A stretch of 64,000 nucleotides of DNA from Nageia nagi. Lineage: Eukaryota; Pinophyta. Below the pieces are notes generated by a model. The model was not told where the DNA came from. It was given only the letters and a program-made list of their open reading frames with translations, and did no database searches. Both the position numbers and the translations under genes were made by a program. The DNA lies in assembly GCA_050084985.1 (NCBI GenBank), contig JBITNC010000001.1:152024001-152088000 (forward strand), in the 5' to 3' direction. Positions within the stretch are counted from its first letter, which is position 1, and every line of letters begins with the position of its first letter. Below, piece after piece: positions 11,301-24,859 of the stretch.

Positions 11301-13739
11301 CTTGCTTGACATCAATGTTTTCTCATATTTCTCTTAACTTGTTATTATCATATCACTAATGCAATAGTAGTATGGTTAAGATTCTTGGAAATTAGATAAA
11401 CCAAAAGATAATACTAGGACTTCATACCTTGACCAATTTGTGTTGGAGTTATCTTCCTTCCTTGCCCTATTTTCCTCATATTTATTGTACATAATATATG
11501 TAGGGTTAAAATTTTTGTTTATGCTAAGATTATATAAATAACACCAGTTATGGCTTAATACCTTGATCTATTTGTAGGAAATGGTGATGTTTGTATTCAT
11601 ATAATGTGTGATTAGAGTAGGAGCAATCTTAAGTGGGTGGAAGATCTATCATGAAGAGTGGGAAGCCATGTAAATATGATAAGAAATTGATTTGAATATT
11701 TGGGTAGGACACTAAATTTTACAACTACCCACCCAAATGTTTTTTTTCTTTTTTAAGGTTGTTAATTTTTACAATAATTTTTAACCACAATTGTATCTTA
11801 TTTTAGCCCACAGTTAATTATCATCATCAAAATCCACCTTATATATATATACATTAAATGATGATTTATAACCACTTATCAAAATAACCATTTAATATAC
11901 CATACAAAGTTATTTTACAAACTTTGTTAAAGAATTACCATAAATTAGTTTCCCTTTATGCCCAATTTTCTTGTAATATCTTCTTCACCGTATCTTTTGA
12001 AGTTGTTCCCTTCTTCAGAACTTTTAACAAAGGCTTTCTTAACTCTTAATTTAGACCACCTAGTATCCTTAATTAATTATCATATTACTTATATCTCATT
12101 ATAATTATATTTTCCTTATAATAGCCTACTTAAGCACTTTATTATTTAATATTATCTATAATTGTGTAAGGTATATTAACATCAATGCTGGGTTGTAGAT
12201 GTACATTATGGTGGTTCTCTTATGCATCTATAATGTATGTATGTTACATGGGAAATATATAAATATTTCATCTCAATAGTTTGTACAACATATGATTTAG
12301 GTGTCTCTTAAAATTGCTTATTAAGTTTGGGATCTTGTTAGCACTCAAGCATCTATTATTCCATCTTTCACAATTATATGCTAGACTAGGCTTGTCATTA
12401 TATCATATTGTTGTTAGATCTTGGATGTACATATTAATATATAGATTCCCTTACGTAAATGATCTAATAAGAATAAATGTTGAGGTATGTACAAACATTT
12501 TCCCTAGTGTTAATGCTAAGTTGAGATCCTAATCAACTTTAAAGGTCATATTCCAAGATCTCACTTTTGTTAATAAATCTCTATCAATATATTTCATCTT
12601 CTAGGTAAAGTGATAGGTATTTACCTATCTTGATCCCTTTCTCAATAGTGCATTTCTTATATTTTAATCTAATAGTTTTGATATTATTATTTCATATTCA
12701 ACTATTATTAGATATCATATTATTATTTTGTATTTCTTATTATACTATCAATAGGAATATCCTTTCACATGTTTGAGTGTTTACAATAAGCATATACCTA
12801 TATATAGGGGTCAATTTTAACATTCAACTTATTGGCACCCACCTTTGTTACATTTTGAATTACTAATTATAGCTTGGATATAGGTGCTACTTAAACCTAC
12901 ATATTTTCACAAACCCTATAATCTTCATTGTCAAGGTATCATATTTTATATGGAATTTTTCATAGGAAACCCTAGGTTTTGTTTGATATTTATATATATT
13001 TATTTTCTATAAAATTAGAAATCATTATTACTATAAAATTATTAAAATTTGAAAGTATTTTATTTTATATAAAAATAGTTTTAGTCAAAACCCTAGATTT
13101 TGAACTTAATTTTTAGAGATTTTATGGATGCTTTTTCCTTATAACCTTGACCAAACCTTAAATATTCACAGTAAGCAACTTTGATAAGGTAAAGTATGAT
13201 TATTACATGCATTTTCTTGAGGTTTTTGACTGAGGAACAAAATATTTTTACAAAAAACCTTACATTTTAAAGATTCTTTTATTCAATTTAGTGAGTTTTT
13301 ACATTAGAAAATCTTCCCTCAATCATATATATTTATTATTGGGATATATTGGTAATTTTTTAAAATCATATTTTTCAAAATTTGTATATTTTTAGGTCAT
13401 TTTTTTATTAGCCAAAACCCTAGGGTGTTTGGAGATATTTGATCTCTACTCTTTAAGTGTGAAAAATATGGTAGCACTAGTAGGGTAATATTAACCTAGC
13501 ATAGATGTTGGGGGAAACATGAATGCTTGTATCCTAACATATCCAATTAATAATCTTCCATGATTGAATGAAAATATATAATCCCTAGTGTAGTACCAAT
13601 AACATCAATGCTCACATCCCAATATTGTTGGTTAACTCTGATGTTTCTCAACATGTTATGATGTTGAAATAATTTGAATCTAAAATGAAGAAAATATAAA
13701 AAAAATATAAAAAAATTAAGACATCCACTTTTGAATATC
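11301..13739. other. No gene recognised
   Basis: AT-rich sequence, stops in all frames, and no repeat structure large enough to name beyond short similarity near 11545-11590 to the 6923 and 7763 repeats. Confidence 0.5.
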
Positions 13740-14394
13740 AAGGTAATCCTTTGATTTTAGAGATTCAAAATGCCATCCTCATTAGGGATGATAAGGAACA
13801 TAAGAAAAATTCAGTGGGGATGGAGACCCAATTGCTCATGTTCAAGGATTTAAGTACAAAACAAAACTTAAGTGTGGTGTCTATGAAAATCTCAAAGCTA
13901 AGTGTTTTCCAATGAATTTAACAAGTGAATAAAGAAAATAGTTCCATTTTTTAGCACCTATATCTATTACCTCATATCAATGTTGAAAGATCAATTCATG
14001 ATTCATTTCAAATGTAATATCAAGAAGCCTCTTTTGTTGATAGATTTGATGAGATATAAACAAGTAGAAATTAAAAGATTAGATAAATTTATGGTAAGAT
14101 ACCAAAAGAGATTGAGAGTATTATATACCTTAATTACCAAAAAATATAGTCTCTAAATTATTCATATAAAATATTTTTTATGGCTTAAAACATGTAGCAT
14201 ATAATCATATGCATAAGATATTAATATATATGATACATCATTTAATACAAAAGGAAAAATATGTGATCATGAAAAGTTTGGCCAAGTATGTTAACTCCAT
14301 AAGGGACAATATTAGTAATTCATATCTCATAAAGAATGATACATATATCAACATGGACCAACCCTAAGACTCAAGTGAAGATAATGTCAAGCAA

Positions 14395-14960
14395 GAACCC
14401 TTCTATAAGATTCCAATGAATCCCATAAAAACATTCAAAGATTATATCACAAAAGGATTGATATAACCAAAAAAGGAAAGAGAATATGTTAAATATGAAA
14501 ATAAAACCCATTGGTATATAAAGAATAATAATTTCTTATACCATGTAGTTAAAGGTCATTCAAGCAATGGGTGTATTGAAATGAAGAATAAATTGCATAA
14601 GCTCTTAGAAAATACAATAATTAATTATAATACTAATGAGGAATATGATAAAGGATTTGATTAAGAATATAAAAATGAATTTGATTAGTGTGAAGAAATT
14701 CAAATTATGACTAATATAGTCATATTGATCATCAATGAAGATTATGCACATTTACAACCATGTAAGGAAGGAGATAAGCCTAACCTTTCTCAAGATTATG
14801 ATATTTTTATGAGCAAAATCAGCTTGTTTGATTTATGTTTAGATTCCAAAGATCATAGGGATGTTAATTGTAATATTTTTTAGAATTTATTTATTGATGC
14901 TAACATTACAAGTTCTCTTGGAGAAATGTTTGATTCTTTTAGGAAGTAAAACTCAACACA
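14395..14960 (+). pseudogene. Retroelement gag C-terminal remnant
   Basis: One frame runs for about 185 codons with only four stops. Its core 'FLYHVVKGHSSNGCIEMKNK' resembles the plant Tat/Athila gag pattern YCxxHxxxGHxTEDCIxLKxKI that precedes the protease, with the first Cys replaced by Leu. Stops here are TAA and TAG. Assignment is by pattern only. Confidence 0.45.
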
Positions 14961-16999
14961 ATATGGATATAACACATTCCTTTTAGAATATGAGCATTAA
15001 TGTGATCACACTTCACATGCTAAAGAAGAATATCAAAGTTTTCATATAAAAGAAGATGAATTTGGTATGGGGTAAAATATATTGTTAGATGAAGACACCT
15101 TGCACTCCCTCAAAAACTTTGAAAAAACCCCAAATTCATGAGTAAAAGAGAATCAATGCCTATTCCAACATCAACACCCAACTCAACATCAATTCTATAA
15201 GAAACAATTAAATAAAAGATCAAATAAAGCTTGTAGAACCTTTCCTTTTTTCTATATAAATTCAAAAAAGCCATCATGCATACCTAAAATATTCTTCCAT
15301 GAATTGGTACTTTATTCAAAAAAGGTGATTATCAAAGTTGTGTTTTATAAGAACACTTGCCATGTAATATTCTTCTTTATCACATATAATGGGATTGCAT
15401 CTTGTGTAGTATAAGATTTCATTTTTATTATGTTATTTTATGATATATTATTTTCATTTTATTCATTGGGGGTATAATTAACCATCATTCCTTTATATCT
15501 TCATGGTTATATTCTAAAGTTTGTACAAGTTGTTAAAGGTCCTTTAAATTATTATCAATCATAAAAATTAGAATTTCATATCAAGAAAGGTCAAGACTTA
15601 GTCATTTTGGGATCAAATTAGCATCTTAGGCATGTAGGACAAATTTTGAAAGATGTTTCATGAGATAGCCCTGTGCTAATACTAGGGTACTTTGTCGAAA
15701 CAATCAAATATAATTTGATATTTGTATAACCATTAAAAAATCATGTAAATTAAAAAACAAATCACCTCAAAATTCCTTACGATTGAAAAGTTATGCTCAT
15801 TTGAAGTTTTCAAGTATAAAAGGTGTAAAATAGGTCTATTATTGTCCCTATGTCATGCATTTTTATTTAAAAATATTTTAGGCATATTATTTCTAATAAA
15901 ATTATTTTATTTTCTCTTTTTTATACCAAAATAATTAGGTTAATCTCATGTGTATGTTAAAAACTATACTTCTTACAAGTTGGCAATTTTGTGAAAATAA
16001 TAAGGTTTTGCAAGAATGGGCTAGTCATGAACCAAGAAGGTCAAAATAATGAAATGAGAAAATCAGAAGGAAAAATATCAAAGCAATAATATTATCAAGT
16101 ATATGATTATGTAATGATTATTGTTTCTCATATTTATATACAAATTAAATTTATTTTAATAATATGTGCAAAGTTATCAAAATTTTGGTAAGAGATTCAA
16201 AAAAATATAAAAAATGCAACATTTTATTCTAAAGATTAAGGTAAATTAAAATCAAGTATGCATGTACATTTTTTGAAATGTTTATTATGATTTCAAAATT
16301 TTGTTATATACTACACTTTATTTTCTTTCAATCATTTTCCATCCTTTTACATATTTTATGTTTTTATCCTTCAATTCTTTATATCCTTCTTCTCATCTTA
16401 TATACATATATCATTTGTAACCTTTTAAATTATTTTCATTCTTCTATCTTTCTATGCTTTCTATTTGTGTTATCTTTGCTATATTTAACATCAAATGTAT
16501 GATATATTTTATTTTAATTTAGATAATATGATGATACTCATGGCCACTAAATATAATATGTTATAGTATATTATCTTATCCATGATTATCCTACAAAGTT
16601 TTCATGAAATGAGGGCATCAATTTGAAAAATTGGGAGCAACCAAGTTGAGCATATGAATCATATTTTTAGTTATATATGAGTTTTAATTTAGAATTTGGT
16701 CATGAATGGGTTGGGAAATCAGTTTGAGTTTAGAATTAATTTGTATTTTATATTCAATCTTAGTTTTATAAATTGCAATTCAAAAAAGGTCAGCATGAAT
16801 TAGAGGTTCAATTATAAACAATTTCAAGGTCAGAGTATGTAAGTACCTAAACCTTAGCACTAAGGTCAAAAATCAAAATATGTCAAAAATTTAGAATAAA
16901 AAAAAAGTTAAATATTTCTAGAGATAAAAGATATGAATGATGCATAAAATATATATTTTTATGTATCTATATTATATTTAGGGAAATACTAAATATTAT

Positions 17000-17345
17000 T
17001 TTGATCACTTCCAATGAGGTACTATTCCTATGAAATATGAGTTAGGATCCTTATACACCAATAATATGGCAAGATATGAAGCTTTTATCTTAGGAATAAG
17101 GGTGTCCATTTCATCAAAAATAAAGAACTTTTTTTTTTTGAAGATTCATAACTTTTAAAAATAAGTACATGGTATTTATAAAATTAAATATGATAATCTT
17201 ATTCCTTACAAATACTTGATGTCTAAATTTGTTTGAATTTATTTTTAGATAAACAACACTATTATATATAGTAATAAGCACATAGATGTTATTGCTAGTG
17301 ATTCTTTATTAAATCAAATTATAATTAATAATGGATAAATTATGT
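17000..17345 (+). pseudogene. Tat-type second RNase H remnant
   Basis: The strings 'YTNNMARYEAFILGIRVSIS', then 'VHGIYKIKYDNLIPYKYLM', then 'NKHIDVIASDSLL' line up with the Tat extra RNase H (usual forms: CTNNxAEYEALxxGL; VxGxYEVKDxxLxPY; Nx-ADALATLA). The catalytic Glu is kept as RYEA. The D of the GDSQL motif and much of the following text are lost. Two stops lie inside. Confidence 0.65.
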
Positions 17346-18119
17346 TTAGTATAAGTTTACACCTTCAAATGAGTTATCTTGATAATGTTTCATCACTTGA
17401 TTTGAATAAAAATATTGAAATAAAATTAAACCATTATAATAAATGTCATCATTGGAGCATTGATAATATATATTAGATGAAGATGATGAGAAAGAACTAA
17501 TATTGATACTATAACTTAGTTTCATTATATAAGATGATGATGTTGAAAATATAGTAGAGTATGTTTATTACCATCATTGTGTGCATTACCATCATAAATA
17601 TGTGGATACTACCTTGATCATGTGATAAGTTATTTTGTTATTTAGAAGAATATTCTAGATAATGTAGGATATTTAACTCAATATTCCTAAGAAGTAGGTG
17701 TTCCTAGTGTTATAGTATTATGTTATCTTTAATGGTTGAAATAGTGAGAGGAACTTAAGCCAAATTTTCTTATATATAATCATGATAGCATTAAGAATAA
17801 TGAATGTACCAATGGTTACCTTCAATGATGATATTATGTAATATTATCATGACTAGGGATACAAAATAATCATAAGAATTTAAAGGATATATAATCAATA
17901 AGGAAGAGAAGGAGATGCATGATATTAACAAGGATGATGATTACGATAATGATTATGGAGGTAATGGTGAGAAAAATGGTGGAATGAAATATAATGGTGA
18001 TGATAATAGGCATAACATTGATGATGACCAATATGGTGATAGCGATACATACCACTTAAGGTGAGGTAATTATTCATAATTATGAAAGGATAAATATTTA
18101 GTAGGAAATATAAAACACT
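17346..18119. other. No gene recognised; gat-rich low-complexity stretch
   Basis: 17920-18040 is rich in gat, aat and ggt triplets. The His/Ile-rich minus-strand frames here are a by-product of that composition. Confidence 0.5.
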
Positions 18120-19400
18120 CATTAGAGAAGGGATTACAAGTAAACTAGTACTTTGGTATGAATAGAGAAAAGTGACTCTTAACTATACTTTTATCTTTCC
18201 TTTATCATTTTATATAATCATTTTATTTGGATTCATTATTTTTACATTCGTGCATATTTTGCATTATCCATGGATAAATATACCAAGAATTTATTAGGTG
18301 AAATTAGACCAAGTTTTTCATATTCAACAATAAATAATGCCTCATCAAAATTATTTATTATAGAATACAATAATCATAGGACATGCAAAAAATGTATTTT
18401 ATGTAAAGACCTTAGATACTATTAGGAAAATGCAATTATCAAGTATAAAGCCAAATTGTGTAACCTTTATCAACATTCTTCTAATATGTACCACCATGGG
18501 AGTTTTTGAAGATGGTTACAAACATACATCAAATATTATTTGAAAATGATTTTTTATTGAATGTTATGGTTGTAAATCACATGATATAAATGGATGAAAA
18601 ATGTGGGAGAATACAGAAGGTTATGTAATTATTCAACAAGTTGTATGATATATACATAATTTTATGGATTGCAATGATTGGTGCATATGCAATTCATGGC
18701 TTCAAAAAGGATACTTTGTTAAAATTATTAGGATGAATCATTATACATTCATTTTTAACTTTCTTGATTGTGTAGGTTATCTTGAGGAAGCTTTGAAATC
18801 CATTACCAAAATGTCCATAAAAGTTGGAAATTTCATTAGAGTTATTAAAGACTCCCCCTAGAACCATTATTATAGTATTATGAAGAACCTTAAAGTATGT
18901 AGTGATTGGCATGCTACAACTGGGTTTATCTCCAAAATTTTGCATTAAATTATACATAAATTTTTATATAGAAATTCAACCCAAATGGTGGATGCAAACA
19001 TAGGCATAATATAATAGAATGTAGGAATGGGAGAATTTGTGATAACAATTCTTTTTTTGTTGTAGCCAAAATCAAAATTGGATATGTTTATTAATTTCTT
19101 ATAAGTCACATAAGAATGTAGGAATAGGGTAATTTGTACATATGCATAAAATGGGTATTTCTAAAAAGGTCATAGAGACTCTTAAGCAAATACAATTGTG
19201 AGGTGTAAATTAGACTCTATAATCTTTGTCAATATTCTTCTAGTATGTATCGCTATAAGAGCTCTAGAAGAGAGTATGGACATGATTCATTGAAGAGTAC
19301 TTAAAATCATTTTCCATCATACAGATATTCAAAATGAGAAAGAATACATAAGGCATTGTAATTATTTAATAAGATACATGTTATAACATACAATTTCATA
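18120..19400 (+). pseudogene. PPR remains, third block, rearranged
   Basis: 18130-18235 ('actttggtatgaatag' and flanks) matches the sequence that separates E+ and DYW parts in the other blocks (10575 and 23453). It is followed by PPR text: 'TIRKMQLSSIKPNCVTFINI' near 18415, 'ICTTMGVFEDGYKH' near 18485, and a 'GAYAIHGF'-like frame near 18680. A second PPR scrap lies at 19150-19390. All frames are broken. The block precedes VAL-like copy B as the fourth block precedes copy C. Confidence 0.65.
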
Positions 19401-20293
19401 CCTTCTACTTGCCTCTCATCATACCAACTCCACTCACCTCTCATATCCTTTACTTGCTTTTCTAGGTGCTAAAAATTGAAATATTCTCACCTAATAAATT
19501 TCCCCATGCCCACACATTTAATACTTAAAATAAATAAGCCAAAGGTAGAGGTAAAATATAAATTAAAGTAGGAAGTGATCAAAACTATTTAGGGGTTAAA
19601 AAACCTAGAAGTAAGATCAATGATGATCTTGTAGGTTGGTTACACGATTGATGATAATCCTTTTTATCTAAGATATTAAAACTTTAAGATGACTCTTTCT
19701 TTTTCTTTTATATATTAACATACAATTTATTTTGAATAAGATGACATTAGATCTTGAAATTTGAATTTACTTTATTGATATTATCTCTTAATAATAAATC
19801 ACTTTATGATACCTAAGTTACATATTTAATAAATAGAAAAATCGAATTTAGGTTTCTACACATCCCTTTAGAATAAGAGAGTAATTCCTTCAAGATTTCT
19901 TTAAAAAACTTAATCAAAATTGAGGTTTTTAAATAATTTCAATTTCAACAATTGAAAAACTTAGAGAAATAAGAATTCATGCCATCAAATATAAGAATAT
20001 ATCATAAGAGGTTACAAAGAATCTTACTAAGAATTTTCAACAAACATAATTTCATATTGGAGATATAATCCTTATAAAAAAAATACCAATGCAAACAAAG
20101 CACCAAAATGTAAATATAAACTAATTTGGATGAGTCATATGCTATTATAGAAAACATTAGTTTTTAAGCATATTGACTAACATTCTTAGGAGGTAAAGCT
20201 AACTTTTATCATTTATCTAACACTTTATTTTGAGTTTTATGCTTCTGAAGTAAGCTTATTGCACTTAATATAAAATAAAGGTAACTCATATGT
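19401..20293. other. No gene recognised
   Basis: AT-rich DNA with stops in all frames between the third PPR block and VAL-like copy B. Confidence 0.5.
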
Positions 20294-20373
20294 CATTACA
20301 CTTATTGAGTAATGGACATTATCCACTTGAGATCATTACACTTGTTGAGTAATGTACATTATCCACTTGAGAT
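20294..20373. repeat. 40-bp direct repeat, two copies
   Basis: Two adjacent 40-bp units containing 'attatccacttgagat' differ at two positions (a/g and g/t). A recent duplication just upstream of copy B. Confidence 0.9.
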
Positions 20374-20524
20374 ATTTCAGCTATCCCTCTCTTCAACTCC
20401 TTTATACATAGCAAAAATTAATAAAAAAAAAATGCTATAAAAAAATATCATATTTTAATGATTCTTTTATAACTAATATCTATATGAATGTAAATAATGG
20501 CTCAAGATATATATATTATTAATT

Positions 20525-20680
20525 AAACCCTAAATCAAGTGAAAAGTAGAGGTCGAACATGGGCCATTGGCATAATACAGAGATGCCCTCTGATATGCAC
20601 AATCCCTTTACATGTTTCCTACATAAACCAAAGAATACTCACACTCTATCTTCTCAAAAGGCTATTTATATGCATCCATA
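20525..20680 (+). promoter_or_regulatory. Conserved upstream block with TATA-like box, VAL-like copy B
   Basis: Shares 'aaatcaagtgaaaagtagag' and the following 100 bases with copies A and C. TATA-like run at 20663-20672. Serves a broken gene. Confidence 0.4.
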
Positions 20681-20805
20681 CCTCCATAATCCTTCGCATA
20701 CTAGGTTGGCTATCTTGAGAAGTTCCCTTTTGCTCTTAAATCATAATTGCATCCCTTTTTTCTTCCTTCCTATTCATCTTCTTCCTCTTCCTCCCCATTG
20801 TTATA

Positions 20806-21365
20806 ATGGAAAGAGAATTCCCCAGCAATCATGGGGGATCTCTGCAACCCTATTCTTATTTCAACATCGAGTGCCAATTCCCTCTCTCTTTTCCTCCATC
20901 TTCCCTAAATGGATGGCTCCTTGGCAATAAGCAAAGCTTTATGAATGTTACGCTCATTCATACCATAAGGGAACATTCTATTGCAAATTCCATGTAAATG
21001 AGAATGGGTGGGTGAGTTACAAATATGCAACACCTCCATTCACTATGCATGCATCATATCCAAGGAAATTTTTGCATTCGATGATCTTGAAGGAGTTCTT
21101 TATCTAAAATGCAACACCCAAAATGTTGGAATCCATTAGAATTAGATCCAGATTCAAAGACCATCAGATGTGTAATTTGAACCTCCCATGTCTTCATATG
21201 GGTCTATCGAGAGGTAACCCCTTCTTGCATGGTGAGAAGATTTTCAATCTAGGGATAAGGATGCTGCTGATGGTGTTCAAGATCGGTGTCCCCTAGATGA
21301 TGTAATAGTTTTGTTAATGGAATCCCTAGATGCAATAGAGGAGGAGGATCTAAATATAATATCAA
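20806..21365 (+). pseudogene. VAL/HSI2-like zinc protein, copy B, decayed and truncated
   Basis: Starts with the same Met-Glu-Arg context at 20806. The first zinc pair has become Tyr-x4-Cys, a 7-bp loss near 20913 shifts the frame, and several further cysteines are gone. Similarity to copy C stops abruptly after the GGGATCT-like position near 21360, before the C-terminal Cys cluster, and unrelated sequence follows. It is valuable as a witness: near 20970 it has GGG where copy C has GG, and it keeps an Asn-Gly-Trp segment as in VAL proteins, so it shows the ancestral frame of the PHD-like domain. Confidence 0.8.
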
Positions 21366-21705
21366 GGACAACTTTCAATGTATTAGGTATCTTTTCTCAA
21401 AAAAAATTTAAAAATACTTTGATTTTGGTTAGATTATGCTTGATAAACATGTGCATGGTATGGTCTCAAAACAATATATTGTAAAAGGTGGTTTTTATTC
21501 ATCCCTATAAAATTTTAATTTCTATCATTTGGGTATTGGAATACTAGACTTTGAGCACTAAATTTTCATCCTAGTGATCTTTTTCAAGAGTCCATATCTA
21601 AGTGCTTCAAATTTTGAGATCAATTATGACAAAATTGAAAATTAGGAAAACACTTCCATTTTTTTTACCATAAAGTGGACCCGAATTCTTTTGCTAACCT
21701 AAGTT
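21366..21705. other. No gene recognised; junction between copy B and PPR block 4
   Basis: About 340 bp with no counterpart in copies A or C and no reading frame. Confidence 0.5.
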
Positions 21706-24010
21706 TCATATAAAGATACATAAAAACTATTCATATCCATGTTAATTACATCAAAAATATGCATATACATGTTGCATCAAAATTATGGATATCCAAGTAT
21801 GCTTTATCAAAATTATACTATGTTACATATCTTTGTTCCTTATAAAAGAGATTAGGGAAGGATTTTGTGGACCTTCATGTGATTAGGATGATAATATGGA
21901 AATAAGAGGTTTCTTCATTGAGGCCATCTATTTATTCCTTTGAAATAAGATTATTTTCTCTACATGGGTTATGAGAATACTAACATTATTATAATTTTTA
22001 GAGTCTTCAAGTTCAATACTAATCACCTTACCTTTGAAAACTATGTCATTGATCATATTTTCCATTAAAAAGATGAGTATTCCTTTGTTCTTAATTAGTA
22101 CGTGTATGAATTGGCTAGCCTACAATAAGCAACTTATATTTTAATAGGATGATCATATCAAGAAAAGGAATTTAAAATGGTTAATAGAATATAAGCCATA
22201 TTTTTGACATGATAAAGGTTAATACAATACAAGATATATTTTTATATCAGGGAAATAATATTTAGAAGGAATGCTTAGGATACCATCATTATCTGGCCTA
22301 CTAATAAAACCTAATGCTATAATATATACTTATTTGGTTGGTACCTATAGAATTCATAACAAATAGGGCTTGACATTCATGAAAAAGTAACTATATGTGA
22401 TTTTATTTCATGTGCAATTGTGATTATAGCCTCATCGAGATCCAATCTCATAGACTACAACGATCCTAGGATATATATAAAATGGGTTTTTTGAAAAGGC
22501 TCTAGAACTTTTAAGCAGATGCAATTGTCAAGTATAAAGCTAAACTCTAAAACCTTTACCAACATTCTTACAACATGTGCCACCATGGGAGACCTCAAAT
22601 AAGGTATGGAAATCCATCAAAGAGTAGTTGAAAATGGCTTCTCATTGAATTTTGTGGTTGTGAATTCCTTGATAGATGTGTATGTAAAATATGGAAGAAT
22701 ACACAAGGCCCATGAATTATTTGATAAGATGCATGATGTACACATGTAGTTTTATGGACTAGAATGATTGGAGGATATGCAATTTATGGATATAATAAGG
22801 ATGCCCTTAAACTCTTTGATATGATAAAGAACAACTTTTTATGTTTTCTACTTGCATGCAACCATGTAGTTCTAGTGGATGAGGGTCGTAAATACTTCAA
22901 TATCATAAGTGAATTTTATTACATTATTCATGGGATAAATTATTATACAATCCATTTTTTGTTAGAGCCTAAAAATGCTTCATCTTATGTTCTTTCAAAT
23001 GTTTATCTTGAATTGGGTAGCTGGGATGATGTTCAAAGAGTAATGGTAGTGATGAAAGATAGAGGAATCAAGAAGAGACTTGGATGTACTTAGATTGAAG
23101 TTGATAGAAGGGTACATGCTTTTCTTATCGTAGACAAATCACACCCACAAATACAAGACATATATGGAAAATTGATAAAATTATTGTTCAATGAAATGAA
23201 GGCAATGAAGTATATTCAAAACATAATACATATTTTTTAATATTATGGTTTCAACTAATGGAATTGAACTATTTTTGAAAATCTTATCTTATAATACTAA
23301 TGGTTTCATGGTATTAATCTATTTTTTTGGAATCTTGTACAATTGTATAAACAAGAGTTTGAAAAGGAGGTAAAAGAATCGAAAAGATGATGATGAAATA
23401 AATAATACTTGATGAACAATAGATGCTATATAAGGACTTAAAAGTAACTTGGTACTTTGGTATGAATAGATTCGAGCAACTCTTAATTGTACTTTTCTCT
23501 TGCCTTTATCATTTTGCTATAATACCTTGTATGAATAGATTTTTTTGTAAGATTTCAAAGAGGAAGAGGAGGAATAAATTCTTCACCACCATAGTGAGAA
23601 AACTAGCATTTTACTTTGGGCTATTAAGTACATCCTCTGGCATAAACATTCGAGTTGCGAATAACATTCAAGTATATGGTAAGTGCCACTCTACGATAAA
23701 GCTTCTATTCAAAATTATTTCTCGAGAAATTATTGTAAGGGATGCTAATCGTTTCTACCACTTCAAGAATGGATAGTGTTCATGTGGTGGTTACTGGTTA
23801 TGGAATAAAATATATTTATTGTAGAAATGGAATAACGATTTTTGTAGCAAATGATAAAATTTTGTGAAGAACATTTGACTACCGTGATCTTGTATTTGTA
23901 TTGCAGGTAGGCAAGGATCCATGCATAATAGCCCTGATAGATATGTATGCAAAATATGGTAGAATTAAGATGATAGGGATTTTGTCTGAACAAAATAGGG
24001 CATGGACAAA
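21706..24010. repeat. Segmental duplication, PPR block 4 (pairs with 8838-11150)
   Basis: Same order of landmarks as the block at 8838: minisatellite, 'ttattttctctacatgggtt', PPR remains, DYW, and final 'ggcaaggatccatgcataa'. It lies 290 bp before the VAL-like copy C block. Confidence 0.85.
22504..23815 (+). pseudogene. PPR-E/E+-DYW RNA-editing factor pseudogene, block 4
   Basis: The best preserved of the PPR copies. From 22504: 'RTFKQMQLSSIKLNSKTFTN', 'VVNSLIDVYVKYGRIHKAHE', then after a frame change 'MIGGYAIYGYNKDALKLFDM' (22764), 'VDEGRKYFN', E motif 'LEPKNASSYVLSNVYLELGS', 'MKDRGIKKRLGCT', E+ 'IEVDRRVHAF...SHPQIQDIYGKL' to about 23185. Roughly 350 bp of non-coding sequence follows, then a DYW domain from about 23555 through 'REIIVRDANRFYHFKNG', stop (TAG), CSCGGYW. 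An extra A in the gagaaaa run near 23605 breaks the HxE frame. DYW has become GYW and the natural stop is lost. Dead, but recognisably a full E+/DYW C-terminus. Confidence 0.88.
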
Positions 24011-24299
24011 TAACTATATATGATTTTCAATAGTCATTTTTATTATGTTTTTATTGATATATTGTATCAATCTTCAAATAATGTAATTATGATATTTAGG
24101 CCAAAAATTTATGAGTAGGTGTGTGTCTTATCATTTGAAATAACTTTCAAGTATCATCTAAAACTACAACATCCATTAGATCGTTATAACATTTTACCTT
24201 TGAATATCATCTCTCAATCATGTACTTTTATGTATCAACAATTTAGTTATCATCATTATGATATTTTCAAGCTTCAAAGTGTGAAATAGATATTACCAT
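24011..24299. other. No gene recognised; spacer between PPR block 4 and copy C block
   Basis: AT-rich spacer without repeats or reading frames. Confidence 0.5.
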
Positions 24300-24639
24300 A
24301 TAACATTCTAGAGCATAATTTAAGTTTTTTTTTTTTCTCATATTTACATTGAAAAAATAGTAACTAATTACAATCTTACATAATTTAGAACCTCTATTCT
24401 CTATTTTATCATCTTATAATATTCTCAACTTATCAATAACTATAAAACTTATAAATCTTAGTCTTTCCTTCTATTCATAAATGATACAACAAAAACACAA
24501 ATTTTTTTACTACGATTTCTCAACCACCACAATATTTGATAACACTTGCAAAGATTACAAAACAAAATTAAAAACAATGCTATACGAGAATATCATATTT
24601 AATTATTCTTTTAGAAATAACGTTTATATGAATGTAAAT

Positions 24640-24800
24640 CATTTAAACCTAAATCAAGTGAAAAGGAGAGGTAGGACATGGGCCGTTGGCATAATACAGA
24701 GACGCCCTCCGATATGCACAATCCCTTTACACGTTTCCTGCCCAAACCAAAGAATACTGCCCATACCTCCATAATCCTCCGCGTACCAGTTGGCTGTCTT
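24640..24800 (+). promoter_or_regulatory. Conserved upstream block of copy C, lacking the TATA-like segment
   Basis: The 'cctgcccaaaccaaagaat' block is present, but about 37 bases that carry the TATA-like run in copies A and B are missing at 24757 ('aagaatact' runs straight into 'gcccatacctcc'). Whether the gene can still be transcribed from this site is unknown. Confidence 0.45.
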
Positions 24801-24859
24801 GGAAATTCCCTTTTTCTTCCTTCCTATTCATCTTCTTCCTCTTCCTCTCCACTGTTACA

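Larger units (their letters stand above)
13740..17345 (+). mobile_element. Decayed Ty3/gypsy (Tat-like) retroelement, plus strand
   Basis: Two recognisable domains lie in the same orientation: a gag C-terminal segment (about 14395-14960) and a Tat-type second RNase H (about 17000-17345). About 2 kb between them is too decayed to assign; a protease may have lain near 15300-15740. No LTRs were found. Reverse transcriptase and integrase are not recognisable on either side, so the element is truncated. Confidence 0.5.

Noticed and set aside
17870-18122. His/Ile-rich minus-strand frames resembling a metal-binding or membrane peptide
   Set aside because: They come from a gat/aat-rich low-complexity tract with no conservation evidence.
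20559-20930. 123-codon plus-strand frame before VAL-like copy B, with a similar 127-codon frame at 24678-25061 before copy C
   Set aside because: It starts upstream of the TATA-like box and overlaps the zinc-domain frame. Similarity between B and C follows DNA duplication, and copy A has a stop after four codons.
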